From: an uncultured Methanosarcinales archaeon
Lineage (GTDB): Archaea > Halobacteriota > Methanosarcinia > Methanotrichales > Methanotrichaceae
Reading direction: 5' to 3'
Assembly (NCBI GenBank): GCA_903871465.1
Contig: CAIQHB010000044.1
Coordinates: 1-48,134 of the forward strand
Length of the DNA stretch: 48,134 bases
In this document: positions 1 to 9,181 of the stretch, piece after piece
Numbering within the stretch: position 1 is the stretch's first letter
Layout: each line of letters opens with the position of its first letter
Notes under the pieces: model-generated
What the model was told of the DNA's origin: nothing
Database searches by the model: none
Seen by the model: the letters and a program-made list of their open reading frames with translations, nothing else
Translations under genes and position numbers: made by a program

Positions 1-270
1 ACCAAGAAATGACATGAATGAGATGCGGTCGGACATTTGCCTTTCAATCTCCAAATCACTCAAGCCGTACCATTGTTGAAGGATGAGAATTTTGAACATC
101 AAAATAACGTCGCAGTTCGGTCTTCCACCCTTCTCGGTCTTATTGTTATACATTTCATCGAGGATCAGGCGGATCGGCACCCAGTTGATCAAGTTCGATA
201 TCCTTAACAACCGAGACGTTCCTTGCTTTTCACTAAGCCCTCGCAACATCCAAGTAGTAAAAGAATCCAT
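1..270 (-). CDS. IS5-type transposase, N-terminal part (runs off left edge)
   Basis: An open frame reads leftward from an ATG at 270-268 through the window edge without a stop, giving 90 residues. The protein starts MDSFTTWMLRGL and contains a GGRPNCDVILMFKILILQQ stretch followed by YGLSDLEIERQMSDRISF. This is the N-terminal DUF772-type region of IS5-family transposases, upstream of the DDE catalytic core, which lies outside the window. A TATA-like run on the minus strand at about 289-299 could be its promoter. Whether the element is intact cannot be judged. The family call rests on motif recognition only. Confidence 0.8.
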   Translation of the reverse strand, partial: MDSFTTWMLRGLSEKQGTSRLLRISNLINWVPIRLILDEMYNNKTEKGGRPNCDVILMFKILILQQWYGLSDLEIERQMSDRISFMSFLG

Positions 271-494
271 ATTATGTAATAGTTTTATTAGTATATAAAC
301 ATTTTCATATTAAAAGGCAAGGTAGGTTTATAGGAATCCTCAGATAGATGTTATTAAAAAATCTTTTATATATTAACCATTGGCAAATTCCAGAGTATCG
401 GATGCGAAGCGAGGAATGTGGGCTTCATGATTAAGATATTTCATAAATTATTTGCAAATAATTGGAATTTCTTTAGCATATTCAGGAATATTCT

Positions 495-2186
495 TTATCG
501 AGTAATATTATCCAGGTCAATTTCGATACAAGGAATCTCCATCTCAATATGTTTCTTCCTGACAGAAAGAACATTTTTCTGGCTTAATGTCAAGATATTG
601 TGGTTCCAATCTTTCATAAATATCAGATATGTATAAATTTCCCTGAATTTAAGAAATTTAGGTATTAAGTAAATCCAATATTGATCTAGATGGTTTTCTT
701 TATTGTATCCTAAGAAGAAATTCCTGATTATCCGCACAGCAAACTCATTTCTTTCAGAATAGGGAACCGTCCAGAGAGCTTCATATAATGCAATGGCGAT
801 ATCGCAGGCAAACCAGTTGTATGCGCAACCATCAAAATCGATTACAGTTATTTGCGAACCAGAAGCAAGAATATTATTATAATGCATGTCATTATGAACG
901 AGTCCATAATTTTCGTCATCTTTTGGTAGCGATGACAGTTCATCCAATAGATCCCACCATAGTTTCAGGACTTTACTTTCTTTGGGAAGAAAATCTAGTT
1001 CACCCTGGAAGAAACGTCCCGTATTCCAATCGTTTCTCTTGATAAATCGGCCTGATTTATAGTTCTTAGTTAGACAATGCAGCAGCCCCATAATTTGTCC
1101 CCATTTTTGGAAAAGATCGTCATTCCAATCCCAGTCATTTCTTGTATCAATGTTATGCCCGCTTACTTTTGTAAAGCAGGATATTATAAATGAAGTGTTT
1201 GGCCTTGTTATTATCTCCACTTTTTTCCCATTTATGGAAGGCAATGCTATTGGAGCTGGAACGCCCCGGTCGGTTAGGTAGTCAATCCAATCGATTTCGC
1301 ATTCAACTAAATCCACATTGGCAGAAGGTCGCTCCAGGATTCTTAATATTCTCTTTTCGTTTTCTATTTCACATTCATAAACAGAATTTTTAGATTTTTT
1401 CAAGCATTTCAAAGTATCCGGATTGGCATTGAATATTCTCGCGGCTTCGGTCAGAACATCAAATTTATATAGCAAATTGCGGGCGGAAAAATTGAGATCA
1501 TTGTTAACATAAGGCTCTGAGATGAACTGGTCATCAAAGCCACCAAATCCTACAATCCAGTCCCTTTTTGCCAAAAAGATATCTGAAGATAGAAAAGCAG
1601 GACCCTCTCTTCGAGCAGAGACTTTTGAAGGATCCTGAATGAAAATGCCCCAATTATTATGTTTAACCGACTTACTTAAATAATTTAGCAATTTTCTTTT
1701 GTCAAGGGATGAATCTTTTGAAAAGAATAGAACCGATTCTCCTGAACAGGCCAGTGTTGCATCATTAAGTGCTTCAGAAAAGCTCAGGTTATCATCTCTC
1801 TTTATTAGCTTAAATTTATCGCTGATCCTCAGATCATCTTTGTAGTCTAAGATTACAATTTCCAAAAAAATTGTTTTATTCAACCAGGGATCATTTAATA
1901 ACTCTAATTCCGTGGAAGAATCCTTATAGATAGGAGCTACAATTGAAAATCTCATTGGATTCACTCTGAACCCTTTGCTGGACAAAAAACGCACCAATTG
2001 AATAAGAAATTCGCGCCAACCACAATTAAGGATACTATTGCCACCTTTTAAAACGAGGTCGAAATTCTGTCGTCTTCTTGTGCCTTGCGGGAAGACATGC
2101 TCATCGAAGTATCGCATATATTGCGTTGTGATTTGGAAGATAGCGCTTCCATTATCAGAAGGAATTTGGTCTGGTTCCAGGGACAT
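495..2186 (-). CDS. Glycosyltransferase-like / aminoglycoside phosphotransferase-like fusion protein
   Basis: A 563-residue protein with two recognisable parts. Residues about 75-250 look like a GT2-type (GT-A fold) domain: RFSIVAPIYKD at the first strand and a run of acidic residues, but no clean DXD was found, so activity is uncertain. The C-terminal half resembles the APH/choline kinase fold: LVHNDMHYNNIL gives the HxDxHxxN catalytic loop and VIDFDGCAYNWFACDIA the metal-binding Asp segment. The first 75 residues contain GTRRRQNFDLVLKG and a GWREFLIQL stretch, like linkers between domains of multidomain glycosyltransferases, so the N-terminus may be a truncation. The next gene is divergent. 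The likely role is in surface glycan synthesis, with the kinase half acting on a sugar or small alcohol; the substrate is unknown. Confidence 0.8.
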   Translation of the reverse strand: MSLEPDQIPSDNGSAIFQITTQYMRYFDEHVFPQGTRRRQNFDLVLKGGNSILNCGWREFLIQLVRFLSSKGFRVNPMRFSIVAPIYKDSSTELELLNDPWLNKTIFLEIVILDYKDDLRISDKFKLIKRDDNLSFSEALNDATLACSGESVLFFSKDSSLDKRKLLNYLSKSVKHNNWGIFIQDPSKVSARREGPAFLSSDIFLAKRDWIVGFGGFDDQFISEPYVNNDLNFSARNLLYKFDVLTEAARIFNANPDTLKCLKKSKNSVYECEIENEKRILRILERPSANVDLVECEIDWIDYLTDRGVPAPIALPSINGKKVEIITRPNTSFIISCFTKVSGHNIDTRNDWDWNDDLFQKWGQIMGLLHCLTKNYKSGRFIKRNDWNTGRFFQGELDFLPKESKVLKLWWDLLDELSSLPKDDENYGLVHNDMHYNNILASGSQITVIDFDGCAYNWFACDIAIALYEALWTVPYSERNEFAVRIIRNFFLGYNKENHLDQYWIYLIPKFLKFREIYTYLIFMKDWNHNILTLSQKNVLSVRKKHIEMEIPCIEIDLDNITR

Positions 2187-2411
2187 CTATTCGCTATCTT
2201 GCTCGTACAGGGGATATATGTTACGGGACTTTGGCGAACGTATTTCATGACCACATTCCATTGGCTTTCGTGCGTGCAAAGATTGCCGCGTCAAGCTATG
2301 TCTTCGTCCATTATCGAGAAGCCAATGATGTTGGGAACATGTTTATAAAAGCCAAGGTTCTTAGAACTCTATTTGGCTGAAACATAAGCTTGGTTAGGAA
2401 TTGGTCCTAGG

Positions 2412-3464
2412 ATGCCCAAGATGACGCCTAAGTATGCATTGCTAAAATATAGCACAAGAAATCTTGGAGATGAGATTCAAAGTATTGCAGCTAGACAATT
2501 CCTCCCCAAGGTCGATTATTACATAGATAGGGATCATATTAATTATAGCAATATAAATAAGGTTACGCACATCATACTTAACGGATGGTTTACTCATAAT
2601 CCAGAGAACTGGCCAATAAAGAAGGACAATTTAAAGCCGCTAATCATTTCATTCCATATTTCAAATAATTACGGCAGTTCGATTGATAAACTTACCAATG
2701 AAGAATCACTTAGATATTATAAAAATTTCGAACCAATAGGTTGTAGGGATCTATCCACATTAAACGTCCTTAGAAACAAAGGAATTAATTCATATTTTTC
2801 GGGTTGCCTAAGCTTAACCTTAAAAAATAGATTTAAGAATAGAAGAGATGACGTCTGTTTAGTAGATGTGGATGACGAGGTCAAAGATCTGATTCCGGAG
2901 AATATAAAGGAGAATGTAAAATTTATAACTCATTCGCATGACGGCACATCAGGCCATTTAGCAAATTTTGCCAAAGCGCAAAGCTTACTCGATAATTATG
3001 CTCAGTCTAAAATGGTCGTAACCTCACGGTTGCACTGTGCTTTGCCTTGCCTTGCTTTTGGAACTCCGGTTGAATTTATAAATAGCGATCTTAATGATCC
3101 TCGCTTTGGCGGTCTAATCAATCTAATGAGACACTATTCATTGGACGATATAAAAGATGGGAAGGTTAGCATAAATTGGGATAATCCGGAGCCGAATCCT
3201 GTTGATATAAGCGAGATACGAGATGAACTAGTAAGGATATGTAAAGCTTATATTTCTGGAAACAAAAATGATCATTATATTGATGCAATGATGAGGACTT
3301 TATCTAAAAGAGATCGGCAGATAGAAGAACTCTCAAGTGAGCTCGAAAGAGCAAAGGAGAATTTATTATCTACAGAAAAGGAACTTACCGAATTACGCAA
3401 AAAAACAATTAAAGGCTTTGCATTGGCTTTGTCCCGAAGTCTTGGCTGGCATAGAAACAGGTAA
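2412..3464 (+). CDS. Polysaccharide pyruvyl transferase family protein
   Basis: A 350-residue protein that begins KYALLKYSTRNLGDEIQS, the typical opening of the PF04230 polysaccharide pyruvyl transferase family (GT-B-like fold). Later segments fit too: IGCRDLSTLNVLRNKGI, SYFSGCLSLTL, and MVVTSRLHCALPCLAFGTPV, the last being the conserved C-terminal nucleotide/substrate loop. These enzymes add pyruvate ketals to sugars using phosphoenolpyruvate, or act as glycosyltransferase relatives. The last 60 residues form a charged coiled coil (KRDRQIEELSSELERAKEN). The start could be the ATG at 2412 or the one at 2421; neither has a strong Shine-Dalgarno. It sits in a run of glycan genes on the same strand. 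Confidence 0.85.
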   Translation: MPKMTPKYALLKYSTRNLGDEIQSIAARQFLPKVDYYIDRDHINYSNINKVTHIILNGWFTHNPENWPIKKDNLKPLIISFHISNNYGSSIDKLTNEESLRYYKNFEPIGCRDLSTLNVLRNKGINSYFSGCLSLTLKNRFKNRRDDVCLVDVDDEVKDLIPENIKENVKFITHSHDGTSGHLANFAKAQSLLDNYAQSKMVVTSRLHCALPCLAFGTPVEFINSDLNDPRFGGLINLMRHYSLDDIKDGKVSINWDNPEPNPVDISEIRDELVRICKAYISGNKNDHYIDAMMRTLSKRDRQIEELSSELERAKENLLSTEKELTELRKKTIKGFALALSRSLGWHRNR

Positions 3465-4085
3465 ATCGGATAAACGAGAATTTTCTAAGAGGACAGCATT
3501 TCCTTTCTTGTTCCCATACTTAAAAAAAAAGCATTACATATTCACAGCAGGCTCACCTTCTCGCCTTCAGTAAATCGCATTCTACTTCTGAACTCTTGCA
3601 CATCGTTGTCCCAATAGACCGCAAGAATCGCTAAACCTGCGATTATGGGTGTAGATATTGACGCGGAAGTCCACTATGATTGTGGTGGTTGAAGTAGGTA
3701 GCATTCATTTTGCGAGAGTCGGATCAGATTCACGGAGGGACTGTGAGGAGCCTGCCATTTCCTATCTCGATTATTCCGGCAAATGTTGTGATGAATGCAG
3801 CGCAGATGAAAGTCCCAATATTGCTTCAATTCCTGCCTCAAATTAAGATCTCCCCTTTCGCTAGCCTTTGCGTGCATATATTTGCATTTCTTGCAAGCAC
3901 ACTTTTGTAAGTCTGGACTGTAAATTTTGGATCTAAAGCGACTTGACTGGAATGCATTCACAAACGGCCGATCACTTTAAGTACTATCGAACATCTCAGC
4001 CAGGAATAAGGTAGTGACGAATGGTCCAGTGCGGAAAATGATCCTTAAAGCCACAATGTAAAATTTTGTAATATGTTCGAGGCAT
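3465..4085. other. Intergenic stretch with no recognisable gene
   Basis: About 620 bases between two glycan genes. All open frames here are under 100 codons and overlap each other. A minus-strand frame at 3674-3961 has a CACKKCKYMHAKASERGD stretch that hints at a decayed zinc-binding protein or transposase, but I cannot place it in a family. The stretch is probably old inserted DNA. A GAGG at 4079-4082 serves as the Shine-Dalgarno for the next gene. Confidence 0.5.
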
Positions 4086-5456
4086 ATGAAAGATCTGAAA
4101 AGTATTGAAATCAAAAATATCAGTGCAAATGGTAATAAGATTACCGCAGAATTAGCATGCTCTGCGGGGATTCAAAAATACATCATAAACAATAAATTTT
4201 TTGCTGAATATGACACGGATATAGAAAGCATTGACGAAAGCATTTTGTGTATCCCGATCCTTTCTACAGTAATTACCTTGGCGTGGGCTACCGGATCGGA
4301 TATTTATCTAGACTCGATCGATTCAAATTATCTGAAAAGTCTAGAGGCAATTAAATTGAATTATAAAGCTAAATTCAATTCATTTCAATCTTCGACGAAA
4401 TTTCATATCAATAAGGTTCATGAATCGAAATACTCGACGGGAAAAGATGCACTTTTATTTAGTGCAGGAATCGATTCATTATATTCCTATTCGATAAAGA
4501 AGAGCTTAGAACTAGATCTTATCACAATATGGGGTTCAGATATACCCCTAAACAAACATGAGTACTGGAATACATATAAAGAAAGGATAACTCAATTTTC
4601 AGAGAACGAAGGAAAAAAAGCTCACTTTATTAAATCGAATATGAGGCATATTGTTGATGATTCTATCCTTAAGCGTGAGCATACTATCCGTTCCTGGTGG
4701 GGGCTTGTAAGTCACGGTTTGATGCTGCTAGGCCAATGTGCACCTTTAACTGCATACAACCATATCGGTAATCTCTTTATCTCGTCTTCGGGCAAAGATA
4801 TTACGGGTGCCGTAAGTATCTTAGCCGATGATGGAGGATCGTGGGGCGCAACAAAATGTTCCGTTGTTGGGTTAGATAAGTCCCGGCAGGAGAAAATTAA
4901 GCAGATTGTTAAAACTCCATCGTATTTAAAATATATAAAAGTTTGCTGGGAATCACGAACACACTATAATTGCGGGAAGTGCGAAAAATGCTCAAGAACT
5001 CTTTTAGGGCTAATGACAGAGGATGTCGATATCTCCTTATGCGATTTTTCGGTTGATGAAAATATGCAAGATACGATAAAGAAGTTTATCATAAATAAGG
5101 ATAAATATCTAAGCCGCAATGAACGCCTTTTTTGGGAGGATATTCAGAAGAATATCCCGGCAAATTTGGAGAAGATAAGCCCTCAAAATAGAGAAATACT
5201 AGCTTGGTATAAGAATTGTGACTTGCCAAACCTATTCTCCGAGAAAATTGAATATGCATTAATAAAACGTGAAAACGATATCATTAAGCTAACGAGTCAA
5301 TTAGACGAACTTTCCTCTCAAAATATCGATAGCGGTACTCAGGCATCTAAAAACCGCGATAAAATTAAGGGTGCGCTAACTAAAATAATCTTATTTAAGG
5401 AGGAGCTAAAGAATATCCGCAATAGCCCTGCACGGAAAGATAAAGACGACCTATAG
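4086..5456 (+). CDS. PP-loop (adenine nucleotide alpha hydrolase-like) ATPase, unknown substrate
   Basis: A 456-residue protein with a PP-loop at residues 123-131 (LLFSAGIDS, a variant of SGGxDS) and a cysteine cluster C296-x2-C299-x2-C302 inside YNCGKCEKC. This resembles the zinc-binding end of QueC-like and related ATP pyrophosphatases. Such enzymes adenylate a carboxyl or carbonyl group and then ligate or thiolate it. No queuosine genes are nearby. The neighbours are a pyruvyl transferase-like protein and glycosyltransferases, so I infer modification of a sugar or glycan precursor. Residues 390-456 are charged and helical, like the tails of the neighbouring glycan proteins. The family call is firm; the substrate is unknown. 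Confidence 0.8.
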   Translation: MKDLKSIEIKNISANGNKITAELACSAGIQKYIINNKFFAEYDTDIESIDESILCIPILSTVITLAWATGSDIYLDSIDSNYLKSLEAIKLNYKAKFNSFQSSTKFHINKVHESKYSTGKDALLFSAGIDSLYSYSIKKSLELDLITIWGSDIPLNKHEYWNTYKERITQFSENEGKKAHFIKSNMRHIVDDSILKREHTIRSWWGLVSHGLMLLGQCAPLTAYNHIGNLFISSSGKDITGAVSILADDGGSWGATKCSVVGLDKSRQEKIKQIVKTPSYLKYIKVCWESRTHYNCGKCEKCSRTLLGLMTEDVDISLCDFSVDENMQDTIKKFIINKDKYLSRNERLFWEDIQKNIPANLEKISPQNREILAWYKNCDLPNLFSEKIEYALIKRENDIIKLTSQLDELSSQNIDSGTQASKNRDKIKGALTKIILFKEELKNIRNSPARKDKDDL

Positions 5457-5599
5457 CAGGTGACTAATTGAACAAGGAGCGCTATATGTACAAAAAAGGG
5501 ACTAATTGCATTCTTATATATTAAACTCGCAATTCCAAATTGAATCCTTTTGAATGTATTTTGGAATGATATGGCAGAGAGAAGAATTCAGGTGACACA

Positions 5600-7360
5600 A
5601 TGAATAAATGCATATGCATTGCAACAACGAAGAAGGGAGAACAGATTACTGAGGGTGATCTACCTCCAGATTGCCATAGAACTGCTAAATTGTTATCGAA
5701 AAATGGGTGGGATATAGTCGTTCTCATTGGAGGAACGGAGAATATCGAGCTGGTAGCGGAAAAGTATAAAAATATCTATGGCATATCCGTATTTAGCGTT
5801 CATAAATTATGTAAAGATTCAAATACATCTTCATTGGGATTTTTGGATAATGCAGATTGTCAAAACTCTGAAAGCCTGAAACTGCAGATGAATAGTATTC
5901 TTTTCCATGAAGCTCTTCAGATCCTAATAAACAAGAACAATTATCGCTTCGATGTTATTGAATTTTCAGATCAACAAGGAATAGGCTTCATCCCGATAAG
6001 GATGAATAAAAATCTTAAATCATATAAGGGATCAACTATCGTTGTGAAGCTTCAGAGTCCCAGGATCTGGATAAAGGAGATCAGTGAGATCTATCCCAAT
6101 TCTGAGGACATTAAAATAGACTATATGGAACGATACGCGTTTGAAAATGCAGACCTCCAGATATCATCTAATGAGGTGCTTCTCAAATGGGTTGAGCTTC
6201 GTGGATGGAAACACGGAAATGATGTTTGTATTTTAAATAATGAGTTTTCTGATACTAAACCAGGAGATAATGAAGAATCATCTGAAATCGATAATTCAAA
6301 TAGAGTTCTTGATCTGTATGGCTCTATGATGCAAACAAGAGAAAAACGAGTGACGTTTGGTAAAGAACACAATCAAAAATTGCCGTGGGTAACAATCATA
6401 ATACCCACTCGCGATATAACAACGGCAGCATATCTCGAAAAGACTTTAAGTGCATTAACCAATCAATCATATAAAAACATGAAAATATTGATTAACGATG
6501 AAAGCGTTGATCCTGAAGCTATATTCGCCCTAAATAAAATAGAAAAAAATTATCCGCAAATAAGTATCCTCCGTGGAGAACCTAATGGCATTGGCAAAGC
6601 CCTCAACCGCGCCCTGCAACTGGTCGATAGCAAATATGTAATTGAAGTGGACGCGGATAATTTGCCCATGTCGGATATGGTGGAGACATTTGTAAGATGT
6701 ATGGAAAATCGAAGTGATGTTGCGGCTCTATCTTGTTATAACATAATCTTTAAGGATGAAGAAGAAAATAAACTAGAAGAATATCTATCAGACCATCCAG
6801 GAAGCATCTACATGACAGATCGCTGCTACAGGCCACTTGGGCCCTGCATGCCTTCATTATTCTTTGAAAATGCGCAGGGAGATGCAAATAGTATTTTTTT
6901 ATCCAAGGCCTTAAGATCAATTGGAGGATGGCCAGAAGACAACAAAGGGCCACAGGATTGGGGACTTTGGTTAAAGCTACTCGCTAATGGTTTCGAGATG
7001 GATGTAATTCCTAAATATTTATATTATTACAGAGATCGGTTAAATAGTGAATGCAAAAAATTGGACATTCATCATGCTGATGAAGCAAATATAAATATAA
7101 TAATCTCAATTATTAGAAATAGGCCAGAATATTTTTCGAGATATTGCTATGGTGATATGCATCGATTGATGAGATCAATTATAACCGACTCCAATAGACA
7201 GCAAAATGAAAGCTCTGCCGCATTTGATGAACTCAATTCCATCAAAGAAGGGGCGTTATATGTTGTAGGTATAAAATTGGGAAATATGGCAGCAAGAAGC
7301 AAAATTTTGAAAAAATTTTTTATAAATATGAGATATATCTTGAGAGAATTATTAGAATAA
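5600..7360 (+). CDS. Two-domain glycosyltransferase (GT4-like N-terminus, GT2 C-terminus)
   Basis: A 586-residue protein. Residues 1-215 resemble the N-terminal donor-less half of GT4/GT-B enzymes (EGDLPPDCHRTAKLLSKNGW, then VIEFSDQQGIGF). Residues from about 262 form a GT2/GT-A domain: PWVTIIIPTRDITTAAYLEK, LSALTNQSYKNMKILINDES, and YVIEVDADNLPM carrying the D-x-D motif, then GGWPEDNKGPQDWGLWLKL as the acceptor-side ED-like motif. It probably adds a sugar to a surface polysaccharide or S-layer glycan. GGTGA at about 5591 lies a few bases upstream of the ATG. The GT4-like half may lack its nucleotide-binding C-terminal half. Confidence 0.85.
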   Translation: MNKCICIATTKKGEQITEGDLPPDCHRTAKLLSKNGWDIVVLIGGTENIELVAEKYKNIYGISVFSVHKLCKDSNTSSLGFLDNADCQNSESLKLQMNSILFHEALQILINKNNYRFDVIEFSDQQGIGFIPIRMNKNLKSYKGSTIVVKLQSPRIWIKEISEIYPNSEDIKIDYMERYAFENADLQISSNEVLLKWVELRGWKHGNDVCILNNEFSDTKPGDNEESSEIDNSNRVLDLYGSMMQTREKRVTFGKEHNQKLPWVTIIIPTRDITTAAYLEKTLSALTNQSYKNMKILINDESVDPEAIFALNKIEKNYPQISILRGEPNGIGKALNRALQLVDSKYVIEVDADNLPMSDMVETFVRCMENRSDVAALSCYNIIFKDEEENKLEEYLSDHPGSIYMTDRCYRPLGPCMPSLFFENAQGDANSIFLSKALRSIGGWPEDNKGPQDWGLWLKLLANGFEMDVIPKYLYYYRDRLNSECKKLDIHHADEANINIIISIIRNRPEYFSRYCYGDMHRLMRSIITDSNRQQNESSAAFDELNSIKEGALYVVGIKLGNMAARSKILKKFFINMRYILRELLE

Positions 7361-7960
7361 TATCGATGATTTTAAATACCACATCAGAAAACCAACTCAC
7401 CACCTGATAGGTAGCTTTCAAGAATCACGACAAGACTGTGGCGATGGGAGAGATGGAAGACATGCGGCGGAATGCGAGAGGATGAGCGCTGCCAGCAATT
7501 GAAGGACCACGTTCAGCAGAGTGCGAGGCTGCCAATCATTAAATCGAATTCCCCTCCGAATCTGCGAAAAAGGGACATTCGGCCAGAACAAAGCAGGCGT
7601 CTTCTGAAGAGCTTAAACTGCGCAAGAGCATTATTTCTAAATGATCCTTATCCCAGATCAGTAAGGCAAAATATATATTAATGCATCTATATTTTATTTG
7701 GGCAGATATAATTGCTAGGATTAGATAATCAAATTTCATTATATAAGAATATCCAAAGGCATTTCTTGGAGCTTCTTGGCAGATGTGTAACGTTCACTTA
7801 ATAGTGCCGTGCTCAACAACAGACCGAGGAAAGACAAAAAGGAGTTTGCTTATATGCTTAAGGATGCTCTTGAAGAAGAGGCCGAGATGTATCAATCTTA
7901 GAGACATCTTGTAGACTTCACCAGTCAGATATGTAATATATCCATTCGTCTAGAGAAGCA
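7361..7960. other. Intergenic spacer with repeat unit A; no convincing gene
   Basis: Six hundred bases without a supported coding region. The frame at 7472-7681 shows no family features. At about 7656-7750 is an AT-rich segment that recurs, imperfectly, at about 8977-9102. A short frame at about 7793-7900 reads SAVLNNRPRKDKKEFAYML, reminiscent of the C-terminus of IS30-type transposases, but it is too short to call. Confidence 0.45.
7656..7750 (+). repeat. Spacer repeat, copy A
   Basis: It begins with CAGATCAGTAA and ends near TTATATAAGAAT. The stretch TGGGCAGATATAATTGCTAG aligns with TGGGCTGATGTAATTGCTGG in copy B at about 8977-9102, and similarity continues through a TTAGA-AATC-AATTTC-TTAT core. 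Identity is about 80% by eye over the last 60 bases, with gaps upstream. Both copies lie in spacers beside genes for surface products. Confidence 0.6.
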
Positions 7961-8749
7961 ATGGTTAGCCCTCAAGTCAGCGTAATTCTCCCCATTTACA
8001 ATCGAGGTCATTTGATAAAAAGAGCCATTGTAAGCGTTCTGAACCAGAGCTTAAGGGATTTAGAGCTAATAGTAGTGGATGATGGCTCGACAGAAGAAAT
8101 AGAGAAAATTGTGACGAGCTTCGATGACGGCAGGATAAAATACATCAGACATGAGGCGAACCGGGGAGCTGGGGCTGCAAGGAACACCGGTATAAGGGCT
8201 TCACGCGGAGAATATATCGCTTTTCAGGATAGCGATGATGAATGGCTGCCGGAAAAATTGGAAAGACAGATTGAAGCATTTAGGAAAGCTGAGCCGGATG
8301 CGGGCATAGTATATACTGATATGCTGCGAATTGGCGAAGATGGCCGGAGTAATTACTGGACATCACCTACGGTGAGAATGGGATGCATTGTAAACCGAGA
8401 GACTCTGGATTATCAGGTTATTGGCCTGGGGATTCTGTCGGCCATGATAAAGAGAGAGTGCTTTGACAAAGTAGGACTCTTTGATGAAAGCTTTCCCAGA
8501 TTTATAGATTTGGAGTTTTTCATACGGCTATCCAAGAGATATGAATTCTATCACATCGGAGAGCCTCTTTGCAGATATTATTCCACAGTAGGGATATCAA
8601 GCGACATCAATGCACTATGTATCGCAAGAGTGTTATTATTAAAAAAGTATTTTAGTGATATAAAAGATGATAGCGCATTTCTTCTCAGCCAATTTAGCAT
8701 TTTGAATGAGAACCAGAGAAGTGAACGGGCATACATAAGTGCCCTGTAA
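7961..8749 (+). CDS. GT2 family glycosyltransferase
   Basis: A compact 262-residue GT-A enzyme. It starts VSVILPIYNRGHLIKRAI, has LELIVVDDGSTEE as the nucleotide-binding strand, ARNTGIRASRGEYIAFQDSD with the D-x-D metal motif at about residues 93-95, and a downstream GLFDESFPRFIDLEFFIRL acceptor motif. No membrane segments are visible, so it is a cytoplasmic or peripheral enzyme. It stands alone between two long spacers. The start at ATG 7961 fits the family N-terminus, with AGAGAAGCA as a weak upstream purine run. Donor and acceptor cannot be predicted. Confidence 0.9.
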   Translation: MVSPQVSVILPIYNRGHLIKRAIVSVLNQSLRDLELIVVDDGSTEEIEKIVTSFDDGRIKYIRHEANRGAGAARNTGIRASRGEYIAFQDSDDEWLPEKLERQIEAFRKAEPDAGIVYTDMLRIGEDGRSNYWTSPTVRMGCIVNRETLDYQVIGLGILSAMIKRECFDKVGLFDESFPRFIDLEFFIRLSKRYEFYHIGEPLCRYYSTVGISSDINALCIARVLLLKKYFSDIKDDSAFLLSQFSILNENQRSERAYISAL

Positions 8750-9175
8750 AGAGACATAATAGAGATGCAGAGTACCATCGTGTGGCAGGCAGTGATGTGG
8801 TTGCATGTCCATCTAATATGTTCTCTGCTGCCGCAGGGAACGGGAAGGCGGAGAAAATATGAACTCTGTTTAAAAAAAGCGAGGACATTGCTCAACGGGA
8901 AATGATCTTGGAGCCTTTCGAAAACAGGAACAATCCAATGGCAGGGAGGTCATGCAAGCAGTGCTTTTCGCTTTCAGATCAGTAACCATAATAGCAAAAC
9001 TTCATATATTATCCCACAAACCATATATATTAAGACAGCTATTCTTCATCTGGGCTGATGTAATTGCTGGAGTTAGAAAATCGAATTTCGTTATTTAGGA
9101 ATCGTTCTGAGAACACGCTTGCGAATCTGTTGATATCTGTTTTTGTTTATTTCAGTTTAAAATCAATGAGGTGTT
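8750..9175. other. Intergenic spacer with repeat unit B
   Basis: About 425 bases without a supported gene. The small minus-strand frames show no family features. Repeat unit B occupies about 8977-9102 and is followed by the promoter region of the secreted peptidase. A GAGGTG Shine-Dalgarno lies at 9168-9173. Confidence 0.5.
8977..9102 (+). repeat. Spacer repeat, copy B
   Basis: The counterpart of copy A at 7656-7750, sharing CAGATCAGTAA at the start and the TGGGC-GAT-TAATTGCT core near the end. The two copies flank the GT2 gene at 7961-8749 in direct orientation. Confidence 0.6.
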
Positions 9176-9181
9176 ATGATA

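Noticed and set aside
2144-2380. Open plus-strand frame reading GDICYGTLANVFHDH ... MFIKAKVLRTLFG, possibly the end of a glycan gene
   Set aside because: It has no start codon, follows an in-frame TAG and overlaps the start of the fusion gene on the other strand. It may be a gene fragment, but I cannot assign a family.
3674-3961. Minus-strand frame with CACKKCKYMH, a possible zinc protein
   Set aside because: No recognisable family, no Shine-Dalgarno, and equally long frames overlap on the other strand.
7793-7900. Short frame with VLNNRPRK, similar to the end of IS30 transposases
   Set aside because: Only about eight residues match and the rest does not follow the family; too short to call.
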